Source: an uncultured Opitutaceae bacterium (GTDB lineage Bacteria; Verrucomicrobiota; Verrucomicrobiia; Opitutales; Opitutaceae). From it: 64,000 nt of DNA. The notes beneath the pieces were generated by a model. It worked only from the letters and a program-made list of their open reading frames with translations, made no database searches and was not told the origin of the DNA. The translations under genes and the position numbers were made by a program. Location: the NCBI GenBank assembly GCA_951813085.1, contig OX638348.1, forward strand, positions 1,311,627-1,375,626, in the 5' to 3' direction. Below, piece by piece: positions 1-8,802 of the stretch; the stretch's first letter is position 1, and each line of letters begins with the position of its first letter.

Positions 1-442
1 GGGGAGTGGCTAGGATGCCTATGAAATTGGAAAGAGTGGCATTGAAAAGCGCTGCTGCTGCGTCGCCTTTGCTCGAAGCGGTGAATATGACCGATGATAA
101 TATAGTAGAGGGAAGAACAGAAAGGAAAAGCAAGCCAGGCTTGATGGGGTCCGGAATCCAAGGTCCTAGCACTAGGACGATTAATAGCATCAGGAGCGGA
201 GCCAACGCAAACACCCAGGTCTGGCAAAAAATATGTAATCGATAATTGACTACACTTTCCAAGAGCGACTTTGAGTTTATGGTTGAGCCTTGAAAAAAGA
301 ATATCAAAGCGATCACGATATTTGTAGTGATCTCGGGTTTCAATGCGCCACCGGACGCCCCGAAGGTTGGAAAATAGTAGGCGAGCGCTACGGCGATTAA
401 AAGTCCTGCGGTGAGGGCCTGGCTCTTGAATCGATTTATCAC
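1..442 (-). CDS. SBF-like (bile acid:sodium symporter family) transporter, N-terminal part, cut by window edge
   Basis: About 147 codons are visible before the gene runs off the left edge. It starts at GTG 442-440, and this codon overlaps the stop of the rhodanese-YceI gene (GTGA), so the two are probably translated together. The translation is strongly hydrophobic, with several membrane segments, and contains IVIALIFFFQGSTI and LPSTISSVIFTASSKGD. Both resemble the conserved segments of the SBF-like (YfeH/PF13593) branch of the bile acid:sodium symporter superfamily. The family consists of inner-membrane transporters of organic anions; the substrate cannot be told from sequence. The half containing the second core repeat is outside the window. 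Confidence 0.75.
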   Translation of the reverse strand, partial: MINRFKSQALTAGLLIAVALAYYFPTFGASGGALKPEITTNIVIALIFFFQGSTINSKSLLESVVNYRLHIFCQTWVFALAPLLMLLIVLVLGPWIPDPIKPGLLFLSVLPSTILSSVIFTASSKGDAAAALFNATLSNFIGILATP

Positions 443-1335
443 GACTTTGCGGGAGCGATAAGCTGGAAGCTGATCGAAATGAGATCATTCACGACATGCT
501 TGCCTAGAGCCTCGTATATTCTACCGGAGCCATACTTGGAATTCCAAAGTACTCTATCAATGTCGAATTGCGCTTGAAGGGCGATCGATGCATCATCTGA
601 GCCTAAAGTTCCGATAAACTCGATCGGTTCTGAGTGTCCTCTTAATGTGAATACGCCTTTAATTACACAGTTCGGACTACCAGGATTCGCATTCTCGATT
701 GCTTCGACGCTCGAAAGCGAAAAATGCGAAGTAGGATAAGAATCGACCAGAAAGAAGTCATCTGTTCGAAGGTGTCCGATTAGCATGTTGGCCATTTCGG
801 AGTCCTCGATATCGTCGCAGACGATCGCGTTCATATCCAAGGTCGCTTCTCCACCCACCAGGTTTCCGTTCTCTAGGATTAGGTGAGCGGATTCGAGCCC
901 TATCGTTCCGTTGTGCTGATTGAGCAGATTGCGTCCGACCCATCGAACGACGCTCTTGTCAATGCTCGCTTCAAATCGTCCCGTCCGGAGCGCCGGCGCC
1001 TCGCCATTGCCTTGAGTGGGCAAGTCGTTCGCTATCCATCCTTCGAGTCCCCCAACGAGGACGAAAACCCGTTCCCAACCACTTTGGCTAAGCTTTTCGT
1101 AGGCCATTTGGCTGGCTTCATAAGCGTCGCTCAGACCGTAAACCACGATTTCAGTAGATTTGTCGGGGGACAGGGCAGCCGTCTTTTCCAAGAACTCGAT
1201 TTCGTAGACGCAGGCATTCAAGGCGCTTGGCAACCTGGATCGCTCGAAATGCTCGTCGGGCAGGATGTCGAGAATGATAGGGGCCGTATTTTGGGCGAGC
1301 CGGGCGTTGAGGGTGTCGGAGTCGATTGTCTGCAT
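439..1335 (-). CDS. Rhodanese-like domain fused to YceI-like domain
   Basis: The 298-aa protein has two parts. Residues 1-108 follow the rhodanese fold (ILDILPDEHF...LPSALNA, then VFVLVGGLEGW). Residues 115-296 follow the YceI/lipocalin-like fold (STHF-type strand SYPTSHFSLSS, TLRGHSEPIEF, FDIDRVLWNSKYGSG). YceI proteins bind polyisoprenoid-like lipids in an eight-stranded barrel. The catalytic rhodanese cysteine is absent: the active-site loop reads VVYGLSDAYEAS with Gly67 at the Cys position, so sulfur transfer is not expected. There is no signal peptide, which is unusual because most YceI proteins are periplasmic. The downstream SBF-like gene overlaps by 4 bp. Function unknown; perhaps binding of a hydrophobic ligand in the cytoplasm. 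Confidence 0.8.
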   Translation of the reverse strand: MQTIDSDTLNARLAQNTAPIILDILPDEHFERSRLPSALNACVYEIEFLEKTAALSPDKSTEIVVYGLSDAYEASQMAYEKLSQSGWERVFVLVGGLEGWIANDLPTQGNGEAPALRTGRFEASIDKSVVRWVGRNLLNQHNGTIGLESAHLILENGNLVGGEATLDMNAIVCDDIEDSEMANMLIGHLRTDDFFLVDSYPTSHFSLSSVEAIENANPGSPNCVIKGVFTLRGHSEPIEFIGTLGSDDASIALQAQFDIDRVLWNSKYGSGRIYEALGKHVVNDLISISFQLIAPAKS

Positions 1336-1397
1336 CGGATTGGCGGAGGACTGAGAGGATCAAATCCCTTCCCCTAGACATTCGCAATGATTACCTT

Positions 1398-1817
1398 TCA
1401 GGGAATATTCAGCTCCATCTCCTGGTGATCGATGCCGGCTTCCCGGTAGACAGGGCCTTTCGGATTGAAGCCGAAGCGCTCGTAAAACGGGATCGCCGAA
1501 ACCTGCGACGACAGGATGATACGCTCTATTTTTCGATCTTTGACGGCCGTGAGCAGAGCTCTGAAGATTTGGGTGCCAATTCCCTGTGAGCGAAAGGGCT
1601 TGAGAACGGCCATTCGCCCAATGTGGCCATCTGGCAGTAGCCTGCCTGTGCCGACCGGTTCCTTGTCCTTAAATGCCAGGGCATGTAGACATTGGGAATC
1701 GCGTCCGTCGATCTCCAGGTCCGGATCAACATGCTGTTCCTTTACGAACACATCGAAACGTATCGATAGAATGGCGTTTTCTTGGGAATTGAAATCGGTG
1801 AGTTCCACTCGAATCAT
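1398..1817 (-). CDS. GNAT family N-acetyltransferase
   Basis: The 139-aa protein is a single GNAT domain. The acetyl-CoA binding motif A is visible as GRMAVLKPFRSQGIGTQIF (RSQGIG pyrophosphate loop). The C-terminal motif B, AIPFYERFGF, is typical of the family. The N-terminal IRFDVFVKEQHVDPDLEIDG matches the ElaA/YjcF-like subgroup (usually VR..VFV.EQ). The length is normal for a single-domain GNAT. The acceptor substrate cannot be predicted. It lies 62 bp upstream of the rhodanese-YceI gene on the same strand and diverges from the gene at 1967. Confidence 0.88.
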   Translation of the reverse strand: MIRVELTDFNSQENAILSIRFDVFVKEQHVDPDLEIDGRDSQCLHALAFKDKEPVGTGRLLPDGHIGRMAVLKPFRSQGIGTQIFRALLTAVKDRKIERIILSSQVSAIPFYERFGFNPKGPVYREAGIDHQEMELNIP

Positions 1818-1966
1818 GGTAGAATGACGGTTTGTCGAAGAGTGTCAGAGTTTGCCGTAGGGAAGAATGAGCGAAAGCCTCTATTAACAAATGTTGAATG
1901 TTCCTGTAAAGTAGGGGATTCGTATTGTTTGGGAACCTATTTTCCTTTGTCGCTTTCATATTAACG

Positions 1967-3280
1967 ATGTCCTCCTACTTCCACCTAAGTGTCGCGATCT
2001 CGCTTGCGTGCGCATCCTTGCGCTTGCTCGGCGGTGAAGAACCGGTGGAAGGCCCTCCGCTTCTATTCGCCAGGGAGCTCGTTCCGGAGGAGATGCGCGA
2101 AGGGGAACGATTCGAATTGGCGCCGATAGGGCACGTTGTTAATTTTGGATACGAATTCGAACTTGCCAGCGATTTTGGCAGGTACCGGATTCGAGGCATC
2201 GACATGCTAGAAACTCGTATTCACGAGATCGAGGCCCTTGATAGGCTGGAGGAAATAAGCAAGACCAGAGCCTTCGCTACTTCGTTTTCCGAAGCCCTTA
2301 AAAACCCGGTCGTACGCACGTGGTCGGTGGCCCGCAAGCCGATTACCACGGTTTCGCGCATTCCGGGTGGCGTGCTACGCTACTTGCAGGGAAAGTTTTT
2401 CGAGGTGAAGCGTGGTTCCGAAAAGATCGCAGTCAAGTCGCGGGAGGGACAGTTGCTCAAAGAAAATGGGGAGTTGGATGAGCCAAAAGACAAGGTCACA
2501 GGAACGGCTCGCAAAGTTGGAAGTACTACTAGGAAACTGAGTCGGCGCTATCTAGGGTTTGACAAGGCCAAGCGGGACTGGGCCCGGCGCTTGAAAGTCG
2601 ATCCCTATTCGACGAACGATTACTTGCAATTCGAGCTAGAGCGTATCGCCTGGGCGTCTTCGGTGGGATCGTTCGCTGGAGAATTCGCTATTCCAAGCAG
2701 CTCGGTGCTTTCCTACGCGCTTCAGGCGCAAGAGATGGTTTGGAGCAAGTCCGAGGTGGAATTGGAGCGTATCAATGCCCAGAAACTCAAGAAAATGGGG
2801 GTAGATACGGCGGTTCAGCTTATTTTCGATGAATTGGACCTGTACACGCTGACTGAGAAAACGGAGATGGTCATTACCCTGGATAAGCTAGAGGTAGATG
2901 GACGATTGGAGCTGATGCAGCTTCTGATGGAGGTCGAGTCGAGGGATGAAGCGTTGCTCATGGTAAAAATCCTCTCGGTTTTTGGAAACTACAACCGACA
3001 TGTCTCGCCCTTTGAAAAGATCGAGATCCGCCGCGGCCTAGCCGTGGCTCGAGACGAAGGGGGGACGTTGGTTTTGCCTCTGGCCTTGGACTACCTTCAT
3101 TGGTCTCCCGCAATAACGGACGCGTTGCTTTCTGAAGATCTAGGATCGGATTCACGCTCCCTTTGGATTTGCGGGACAGCCTCCGCCATCGCTAAGCGTC
3201 GTCTGGCCGAGCAAAACTGGCGATTGGAAGAGAATTGCTTCGATCGATTTATGAAGGAAAATACAGAACAAGCATTGTAG
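1967..3280 (+). CDS. Exported protein of unknown function (437 aa)
   Basis: I do not recognise this family. I chose ATG 1967 because the next residues (SSYFHLSVAISLACASLRLLGG) look like a signal peptide; the frame stays open to a TTG at 1925. After the leader, the region around residues 25-85 seems to be a beta-rich domain (FELAPIGHVVNFGYEFELAS), followed by a basic linker (ARKVGSTTRKLSRRYLG). The C-terminal half is mostly alpha-helical (SYALQAQEMVWSKSEVELER; DRLEEISKTRAFATSFSEAL lies further forward). There are no obvious catalytic motifs, hemes or CxxC. It stands alone between the divergent GNAT gene and a Tat-exported oxidoreductase. No strong ribosome binding site is visible, as for several genes here. 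Confidence 0.7.
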   Translation: MSSYFHLSVAISLACASLRLLGGEEPVEGPPLLFARELVPEEMREGERFELAPIGHVVNFGYEFELASDFGRYRIRGIDMLETRIHEIEALDRLEEISKTRAFATSFSEALKNPVVRTWSVARKPITTVSRIPGGVLRYLQGKFFEVKRGSEKIAVKSREGQLLKENGELDEPKDKVTGTARKVGSTTRKLSRRYLGFDKAKRDWARRLKVDPYSTNDYLQFELERIAWASSVGSFAGEFAIPSSSVLSYALQAQEMVWSKSEVELERINAQKLKKMGVDTAVQLIFDELDLYTLTEKTEMVITLDKLEVDGRLELMQLLMEVESRDEALLMVKILSVFGNYNRHVSPFEKIEIRRGLAVARDEGGTLVLPLALDYLHWSPAITDALLSEDLGSDSRSLWICGTASAIAKRRLAEQNWRLEENCFDRFMKENTEQAL

Positions 3281-3359
3281 GGCCGAAGTTCTCGATATTT
3301 CGATTGCCAGCGATCCCCACACGTGTTTGAAACCGTGCAAGCTTAACCCTTAACACCTT

Positions 3360-4802
3360 ATGTTATCTCGTCGTAATTTCATTAAAACCTCAGCAGTTGC
3401 TGCAGGTACATTCGCAATCACCCCCTCTTGGGCCAAGGCCGCCAACGGCGATCTTCGCGTTGCAGTCGTAGGGGTCCGTGGACGCGGAAAGAGTTTAATT
3501 GCGGACGTGTTCCGCACCGAAGGCGCTCGATTGGTTGCCATATGCGATGTCGATGCCGCGGTACTCGCTGAACGGGCCGCCAAGATTGACGAGGAGTACG
3601 GCGTTACGATCACGCAAGAAACGGATTATCGCAAGTTGCTCGAACGCAAGGACGTCGATGCTGTTGTGCTGACTACGCCCAATCACTGGCACGCTTTGCA
3701 AACGATTTGGGGATGCGAAGCGGGCAAGGACGTTTACGTGGAAAAGCCTGTATGCCATTCCGTTTGGGAAGGTCGCCAGATGGTGGCGGCTGCCAAGAAA
3801 TACAACCGAATCGTTCAAGCAGGCTTCCAGAACCGCTCTGACGTTGGCCTACAGGAAGCGTTCCCCTGGATTCATGCGGGCAACATCGGCGAGATTAAGA
3901 TGGTTCGTGGCCTGTGCTACCGAAATCGAGCGAGCATCGGAAAGATTGACTCACCCCTGGTACCGCCAAAATCGGTTGATTACGATACTTGGCTTGGCCC
4001 AGCGGAGCACCAAGACCTTTATCGTCCAGAGCTGCACTATGATTGGCACTGGGATTTCAATACCGGCAATGGCGACTTGGGCAATCAGGGGCCACACGAG
4101 CTCGACTTGATGCGTTGGATATTGGGTGATCCGAATCATCCGGTCAAAATCCAGACATTCGGCGGTCGCTTCGGCTGGGGCGACGCAGGCAATACTCCCA
4201 ACATGGGAGTTACGACGTTCGACTGGGGCGGGATCCCTGCGCTGTTCGAGGTTCGCAATCTGTGGGTAAAGCCGGAGCTCAACAACGCTCCAAATTTCAA
4301 AGGCTCTCGCGTGGGCGTTATCGTTACCTGCGAAGGGGGAGAATTTAGAGGAGGCCGAGGCGGAGGCTTTACCTATGACAACGATGGCAAGCGAATGAAA
4401 GCCTTCAAGGGCGATCGCGGTTCAGGCCATTTCCCTGCCTTCGTTAAAGCGGTCAACAGTCGGAAGGAAAGCGACGTTGCCTCTCACTTGGAGAACGCCT
4501 ACAAATCTAGCTGCTTAGCTCATCTCGGAAACATTTCCTACCTGAAGGGTGGCGATGCGGACGGGAAGTCGGTCAAGAAATTCGCGTCGAAAAATGCAGT
4601 GCTCGCCGAAACCTTGGGTCGCTACAACGAGCAAATGGCGGAGTGGAATATCGACCAGTCCAAAGAATTGTGGAAGCTTGGCCCAGAGCTGGAATTCGAT
4701 TCCCGGTCCGAGAAATTCGTTGGAGGTAAATCGTATAAGCAGGCGAATGGCTTGCTGAAACGCAAATACCGCTCAGCCTACGAAGTGCCATCGATTGCGT
4801 AG
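3360..4802 (+). CDS. Tat-exported Gfo/Idh/MocA family oxidoreductase
   Basis: The 480-aa protein starts with a twin-arginine leader (MLSRRNFIKTSAVAAGTFA, cleavage near SWAKA), so it should be exported folded with its nucleotide bound. A Rossmann domain follows (VAVVGVRGRGKSLIADVF), then the family signature VYVEKPVCHS and the GFO_IDH_MocA C-terminal domain (WDFNTGNGDLGNQGPHELDL). Such enzymes oxidise or reduce sugars or cyclitols with bound NAD(P). Large Tat-dependent paralogue sets are typical of Verrucomicrobiota and Planctomycetota, usually for polysaccharide breakdown. No carbohydrate gene is adjacent, so the substrate is open. The start is the first codon at the Tat leader, and a terminator follows the gene. 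Confidence 0.9.
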   Translation: MLSRRNFIKTSAVAAGTFAITPSWAKAANGDLRVAVVGVRGRGKSLIADVFRTEGARLVAICDVDAAVLAERAAKIDEEYGVTITQETDYRKLLERKDVDAVVLTTPNHWHALQTIWGCEAGKDVYVEKPVCHSVWEGRQMVAAAKKYNRIVQAGFQNRSDVGLQEAFPWIHAGNIGEIKMVRGLCYRNRASIGKIDSPLVPPKSVDYDTWLGPAEHQDLYRPELHYDWHWDFNTGNGDLGNQGPHELDLMRWILGDPNHPVKIQTFGGRFGWGDAGNTPNMGVTTFDWGGIPALFEVRNLWVKPELNNAPNFKGSRVGVIVTCEGGEFRGGRGGGFTYDNDGKRMKAFKGDRGSGHFPAFVKAVNSRKESDVASHLENAYKSSCLAHLGNISYLKGGDADGKSVKKFASKNAVLAETLGRYNEQMAEWNIDQSKELWKLGPELEFDSRSEKFVGGKSYKQANGLLKRKYRSAYEVPSIA

Positions 4803-4831
4803 CCAGCGCCCTAACCGTTAAGTTTTTCAAG

Positions 4832-4866
4832 ACCGAGTCTCGGATGTTCCGTGACTCGGTTTTTTT
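4832..4866 (+). terminator. Rho-independent terminator after the Tat oxidoreductase gene
   Basis: ACCGAGTC (4832-4839) pairs with GACTCGGT (4853-4860), and six T residues follow directly. It lies 30 bp after the stop codon of the oxidoreductase gene and 60 bp before the riboflavin synthase start, so it separates the two transcription units. Confidence 0.85.
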
Positions 4867-4927
4867 ATTGCCCAACAAGGGCTAAAATCCATTGCGCTCG
4901 CCGATCGAATTTGGATAGTCGCTGCCT

Positions 4928-5527
4928 ATGTTCATCGGTTTGGTAGAAGAAAAGGGCGAGGTGCTGAGCTTTCACCAGCAACCGGAGGCGTGGAGATTGA
5001 GGTTACGGGCCAATCGTATCGCGGATGGAATATCGAAAGGGGACAGCATCGCGGTCAATGGTTGCTGTCTCTCAGTTGTTGAAATTGGCCCTGGAGTGCT
5101 TGAGTTCGATGTTCTGGAAGAAACGCGGCGCTTGACCAATCTGAAGGATGTAGGCCTCGGCGATCCAGTAAACCTGGAACGGAGCCTAAGCTTCAACGGT
5201 CGCGTTGGAGGCCATTTCGTGACGGGTCATGTTGATGGAGTCGGCGAAATCCTCTCCATCGTTCGTAAAGGGCAAGACGTGCTTCTTAAAGTTAAGGCTC
5301 CGAAAGGGTTCTTGCAATACATCGTGTATAAGGGGTGCATCGCGATCGATGGAATCTCCCTGACTGTAGCAGATGTGATGGATGACGTCTTCAGTATGTG
5401 GCTGATTCCTCACACATTGGAAGTTACCACATTGGGCGGGCGTGAGAAGGGCGATGCCGTGAATCTCGAATTCGATTTACTTGCCAAGTACGCGGAGAAA
5501 ATACTGGATCCATCGAAATCTAGATGA
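4928..5527 (+). CDS. ribE: Riboflavin synthase alpha chain
   Basis: The 199-aa protein converts two 6,7-dimethyl-8-ribityllumazine molecules to riboflavin. It has the classic N-terminus MFIGLVEEKGEV and two lumazine-binding repeats, about residues 1-97 and 98-195. Repeat one shows DSIAVNGCCLSVVEI and FDVLEETRR; repeat two shows GHFVTGHVDGVG and CIAIDGISLTVADV. The length is normal. No FMN riboswitch fits in the 60 bp between the preceding terminator and the start, and the other rib genes are not here. The stop overlaps the next start by 4 bp (ATGA), which couples it to a DNA repair gene. Confidence 0.95.
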   Translation: MFIGLVEEKGEVLSFHQQPEAWRLRLRANRIADGISKGDSIAVNGCCLSVVEIGPGVLEFDVLEETRRLTNLKDVGLGDPVNLERSLSFNGRVGGHFVTGHVDGVGEILSIVRKGQDVLLKVKAPKGFLQYIVYKGCIAIDGISLTVADVMDDVFSMWLIPHTLEVTTLGGREKGDAVNLEFDLLAKYAEKILDPSKSR

Positions 5528-6453
5528 GAGCGGAACTGGAATCTGTAATCGACGAGCTCAAACGCCTGCGAAAGGAAGGGGTTCAGCATGTCTATGTTTC
5601 AGACGCATCTATTAAGCAATTACAGAATTCGATTGAGGGAGTTCCTTTTCCCAATGAACAGAAATTAGAGTCAAATGCGCCCACGTCTCAAGTCGAAATT
5701 CCTGAGCGGATTCGCTCGGCTACACCGGAAGAGTTCGATCAAATTTTAAAGGAGGTGCCTTCGGATCCTAAAAAGGATACATCGCCAGGACCGAATTCAT
5801 TGGGCGTTCCTCCGGAGTTCAAGCTACCAGAGGGATCCAAGCAGGATAAGTGGGACGCCCTGAAAGAAATCGTTCTTAGTTGCCCTACCTGCGTCGCGAA
5901 TACGCGCGATGGATACAAGACTGTATTTGGCGTCGGAAATCTTGATGCGGACATATTCTTTTGCGGTGAAGCGCCAGGGGCCGAAGAGGAAGAGCAGGGA
6001 GAGCCTTTCGTAGGTAAAGCGGGTCAACTGCTGAACAAAATGATCAAGGCGATGGGGCTAGATCGTTCGGATGTCTATATTGGAAATATCATGAATTGGC
6101 GCCCTCAACTGCCCACGCGCGTTGGTAATCGGCCTCCTACTAAAGAAGAAATTGAGTTCTGCCTGCCTTATTTGAAGGCTCAAGTGAATGTGGTCAGGCC
6201 AAAGCTCATAGTTGCTTTGGGCGCGACTGCTGCCAAGGGGTTGCTTGGCGCGGACACCGTACGTAGCTTGCGAGAGGTTAAGGGCGTTTGGCGCGAATTC
6301 GATGGGACTCCCGTGATTTCGACGTATCATCCTTCGTATTTGCTGCGCAACGACAGCAAGCGTGACAAGCGATCTGCGTGGGAAGATCTGCTAAAAGCAA
6401 TGGAGCGATGCGCGTTGCCGATAAGCGATAAGCAACGCGGTTACTTCCTTTAG
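5524..6453 (+). CDS. Family 4-type uracil-DNA glycosylase with long N-terminal extension
   Basis: The 309-aa protein removes uracil from DNA at the start of base excision repair. The glycosylase core begins near residue 108. It contains motif A GEAPGAEEEEQGEPFVGKAG and the C-terminal motif TYHPSYLLRN. The first ~105 residues are a poorly conserved, charged extension. Of the four Cys that hold the Fe-S cluster in family 4, C120, C123 (SCPTC) and C213 (EFCLPYL) are present. The third is replaced by Trp192 (NWRPQ), a change I recall from some alphaproteobacterial members. The gene overlaps ribE by 4 bp, and its 3' end overlaps the convergent kinase gene by 63 bp. Confidence 0.88.
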   Translation: MRAELESVIDELKRLRKEGVQHVYVSDASIKQLQNSIEGVPFPNEQKLESNAPTSQVEIPERIRSATPEEFDQILKEVPSDPKKDTSPGPNSLGVPPEFKLPEGSKQDKWDALKEIVLSCPTCVANTRDGYKTVFGVGNLDADIFFCGEAPGAEEEEQGEPFVGKAGQLLNKMIKAMGLDRSDVYIGNIMNWRPQLPTRVGNRPPTKEEIEFCLPYLKAQVNVVRPKLIVALGATAAKGLLGADTVRSLREVKGVWREFDGTPVISTYHPSYLLRNDSKRDKRSAWEDLLKAMERCALPISDKQRGYFL

Positions 6454-8802
6454 CTTTTGCGATGTCAGCTCGAGCAGCTTCTCATTCAGGATGTCGAGCG
6501 GTACGGGCTTGGAGAGTACGAGATCCACATTGGAAGGAGCATCCTCGGCGTCCATGATCATCTCGCCAAAGCCGGTCGCCATGATAACAGGAGTATCCGG
6601 ATTGATGGCCTTGATCTCGGATGCGAGCTGGTCACCGCTCATGTTGGGCATTGCCCGATCTGTGATCACCAAGTCGAATGGATTTTTACGGAATGCATCA
6701 AGCGCCCGCTCTCCGGTCTCGAAATTCTCCACTGAATGTCCACCTGTTCCTAGCAATTCCGATAGGACTTCCAGTAGAACTGCCTCGTCGTCCACGAGCA
6801 TGATTCTCAAGGCGCTGGAAGCGGCAGGAGCGCGTTTCTTGCTTGGAGGCTTCAGTTTCTCCTTAGCAGCCGATAGGGTGATCGTAACGGTGGAGCCTAC
6901 TCTTTGCTCGGATTCGATTTCGATTTCGCCGCCGTGTCTCTTTACGACGCCGGATACGATCGATAGTCCAAGTCCGGTTCCGAGCTTCCCTTTTGTGGTG
7001 TAGAAGGGATCGAGGCATTTGGAGCGAATCGATTCTGGCATACTTTTTCCAGTATCGATAATTTGAATTCGAACGTTTTCATTCTGGTCGTCGATTTTCA
7101 AGCATATCGAGCCATTCGAATCGATAGCGTCGGCCGCATTGATAACGAGATTGGAAATTGCTTGCCGAATTTCAGGCTCGTTGCCGTGAATAAGTCGTTT
7201 GGTTCGAATTTTCGGCTGAAAAGAAATGTCAGCGCCTCTGGCTTCCGCTTGGGATTTCCATCTATGTTGGGTAAGGTCTTTGACATGCTCAACTAGCGTA
7301 CTGGGATCGAAGTCCGAAAGCAGTTCAAGATTCGGATCTTGAGCGGTATAGAATTCGCGAAGTCGACTGACCACCGCTGCTCCATCTTGAGCGGCTACCT
7401 TGATTTTTTCGAGGAAGTGGACGAGTTTTTGATCGCCACGTCCCCCTTCGGGCATATTGAGGAGAAGCTCTGAGAATCCGAGGATCGGGGCGAGCAGATT
7501 GTTGAAATCGTGAGCGATACCGCTAGCCATTTGGCCAAGCGATCGGAGGTTCTCCTGTTGCATCGCGATCTTTTGAGCCTCCTTTTCGTCCGTAACGTCT
7601 TCAATCGCCAGAACTACGGTATTTGATCTTCCTTCGTGATCGTGTAGTGGAATTATGGAAACGGATCCCCCAAAATGGTCCCCGTTTTTCTTGTACAAGA
7701 CGACCTCTTCCGAATGAAAACGAAGACTTTCGATCGATGCCTTGATCTTGGATACTCGAGTGCCGTCGCTTCGTTCTCCAAACAGATCCTCTATGTAGAT
7801 TGGATTTGCTTCGGTAGGAGAATAGCCGGTTGCGGATTCGAAAGCTAGATTCGGCGACTCAATCCCAAATTTACCCGAGTTCGCGTTCAATGTAGCGAAT
7901 GCCGTCGCGCTGAGCTGAGTCAAAGCGGATTCGAAATGGGTTTTGTCTAGGGTTAGATCTTTCGCGTTTATTTGGATAGCGTCCCCTGAGCGTTGAATGT
8001 GCAGATAGAGGGAGCGCTGTGAACCATCCTTGCAGATAAAAGTAACGACTTGCTTGTTGTCCTGAATTAAGTTGGAGTCGCTGTTGATTAGGGCCTCGAA
8101 CGAATTTCGAAAATTTGGGTGCGCAAGCTCGAAAAGCGGGATCGCGGCGATTTCGCTTTCCGTGTATCCGAGTAAGGAGTTCCAGCATGGGCTGGACGAT
8201 ACGAATTGTCCTGAGGAGAGGTAATTTGCAGTTAATCCTCTGGACTGTCGTGGCGATTCGATGGAAGCGGTAAGAGAGGAGTTCCTTGCCGCTTTCAGAA
8301 TGATTCGCGACTCGGAGGGATCGATACTGACAAAAAGAGGAATGCGTTTGAGCTGAAGCGAAGGGGTCGCTTCCGAGCCTGAATCCAGCGTTAGAATGAA
8401 CGGCTGCGTGTTTGCTTCTGCTTCCAGGTCGAGGAACCACTCCTTGAATGCCGGTCGTTCAAGGGCCCGCTCAAATACCGTTTTCCCTACGAGTTGGGAT
8501 TGAGCGCAATCCCAAATGGAGTCGGGATCGCCAGCGACTTCTAGGCATACGCCGCGCCCATCGTGCAGTGAGTAGACGACGTTCTCATCGGGGATGCTCA
8601 GGTCCTTGAATAGCTGCCAATTCAGGACGGGAATGCTGCTCTTCCTGAATTCGTCTCCATTTTGTGGCTCGAATGGACGAGATTCGGATTGGCTAGAATC
8701 CGATTCTACCCGCGTACAAGGCGCTGCGACGGGGTCGCGCTCGGGGGAGCGCAATTCTACGGGCTGTGGAATGCCAGTAGTCTCTGGGCGTTTACCATCC
8801 AT
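6391..8802 (-). CDS. Hybrid sensor histidine kinase with PAS domains and C-terminal receiver
   Basis: The 803-aa protein has no membrane segment, so it senses in the cytoplasm. A low-complexity N-terminus is followed by three PAS-like regions (about 65-175, 185-285 and 288-405; the third is clearest, with FESATGYSPTE and a VTDEKEAQ linker). Then come a HisKA domain with H-box GIAHDFNNLLAPILGF (His431), a HATPase domain (FYTTKGKLGTGLGLSIVSGV) and a receiver domain from about 668. In the receiver, LVDDE, VITDRAMPNMSG (phospho-acceptor Asp near 720) and LSKPV are intact. The HDFNN type of kinase usually passes phosphate to its own receiver. The response regulator gene lies 156 bp upstream on the same strand. 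Signal unknown. Confidence 0.9.
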   Translation of the reverse strand: MDGKRPETTGIPQPVELRSPERDPVAAPCTRVESDSSQSESRPFEPQNGDEFRKSSIPVLNWQLFKDLSIPDENVVYSLHDGRGVCLEVAGDPDSIWDCAQSQLVGKTVFERALERPAFKEWFLDLEAEANTQPFILTLDSGSEATPSLQLKRIPLFVSIDPSESRIILKAARNSSLTASIESPRQSRGLTANYLSSGQFVSSSPCWNSLLGYTESEIAAIPLFELAHPNFRNSFEALINSDSNLIQDNKQVVTFICKDGSQRSLYLHIQRSGDAIQINAKDLTLDKTHFESALTQLSATAFATLNANSGKFGIESPNLAFESATGYSPTEANPIYIEDLFGERSDGTRVSKIKASIESLRFHSEEVVLYKKNGDHFGGSVSIIPLHDHEGRSNTVVLAIEDVTDEKEAQKIAMQQENLRSLGQMASGIAHDFNNLLAPILGFSELLLNMPEGGRGDQKLVHFLEKIKVAAQDGAAVVSRLREFYTAQDPNLELLSDFDPSTLVEHVKDLTQHRWKSQAEARGADISFQPKIRTKRLIHGNEPEIRQAISNLVINAADAIDSNGSICLKIDDQNENVRIQIIDTGKSMPESIRSKCLDPFYTTKGKLGTGLGLSIVSGVVKRHGGEIEIESEQRVGSTVTITLSAAKEKLKPPSKKRAPAASSALRIMLVDDEAVLLEVLSELLGTGGHSVENFETGERALDAFRKNPFDLVITDRAMPNMSGDQLASEIKAINPDTPVIMATGFGEMIMDAEDAPSNVDLVLSKPVPLDILNEKLLELTSQKLKEVTALLIAYRQRASLHCF

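Noticed and set aside
6-245. Plus-strand ORF of 79 aa at the left edge
   Set aside because: It is antisense to a better minus-strand frame that encodes an SBF-like transporter with clear membrane segments and a 4-bp overlap with its neighbour.
4867-4927. Possible FMN riboswitch before riboflavin synthase
   Set aside because: Only about 60 bp lie between a strong terminator and the start codon, too short for the conserved FMN aptamer, and no matching core is seen.
7871-8440. Minus-strand 189-aa ORF within the kinase gene
   Set aside because: It is an alternative frame of the hybrid kinase, which has intact PAS and kinase domains through this stretch.
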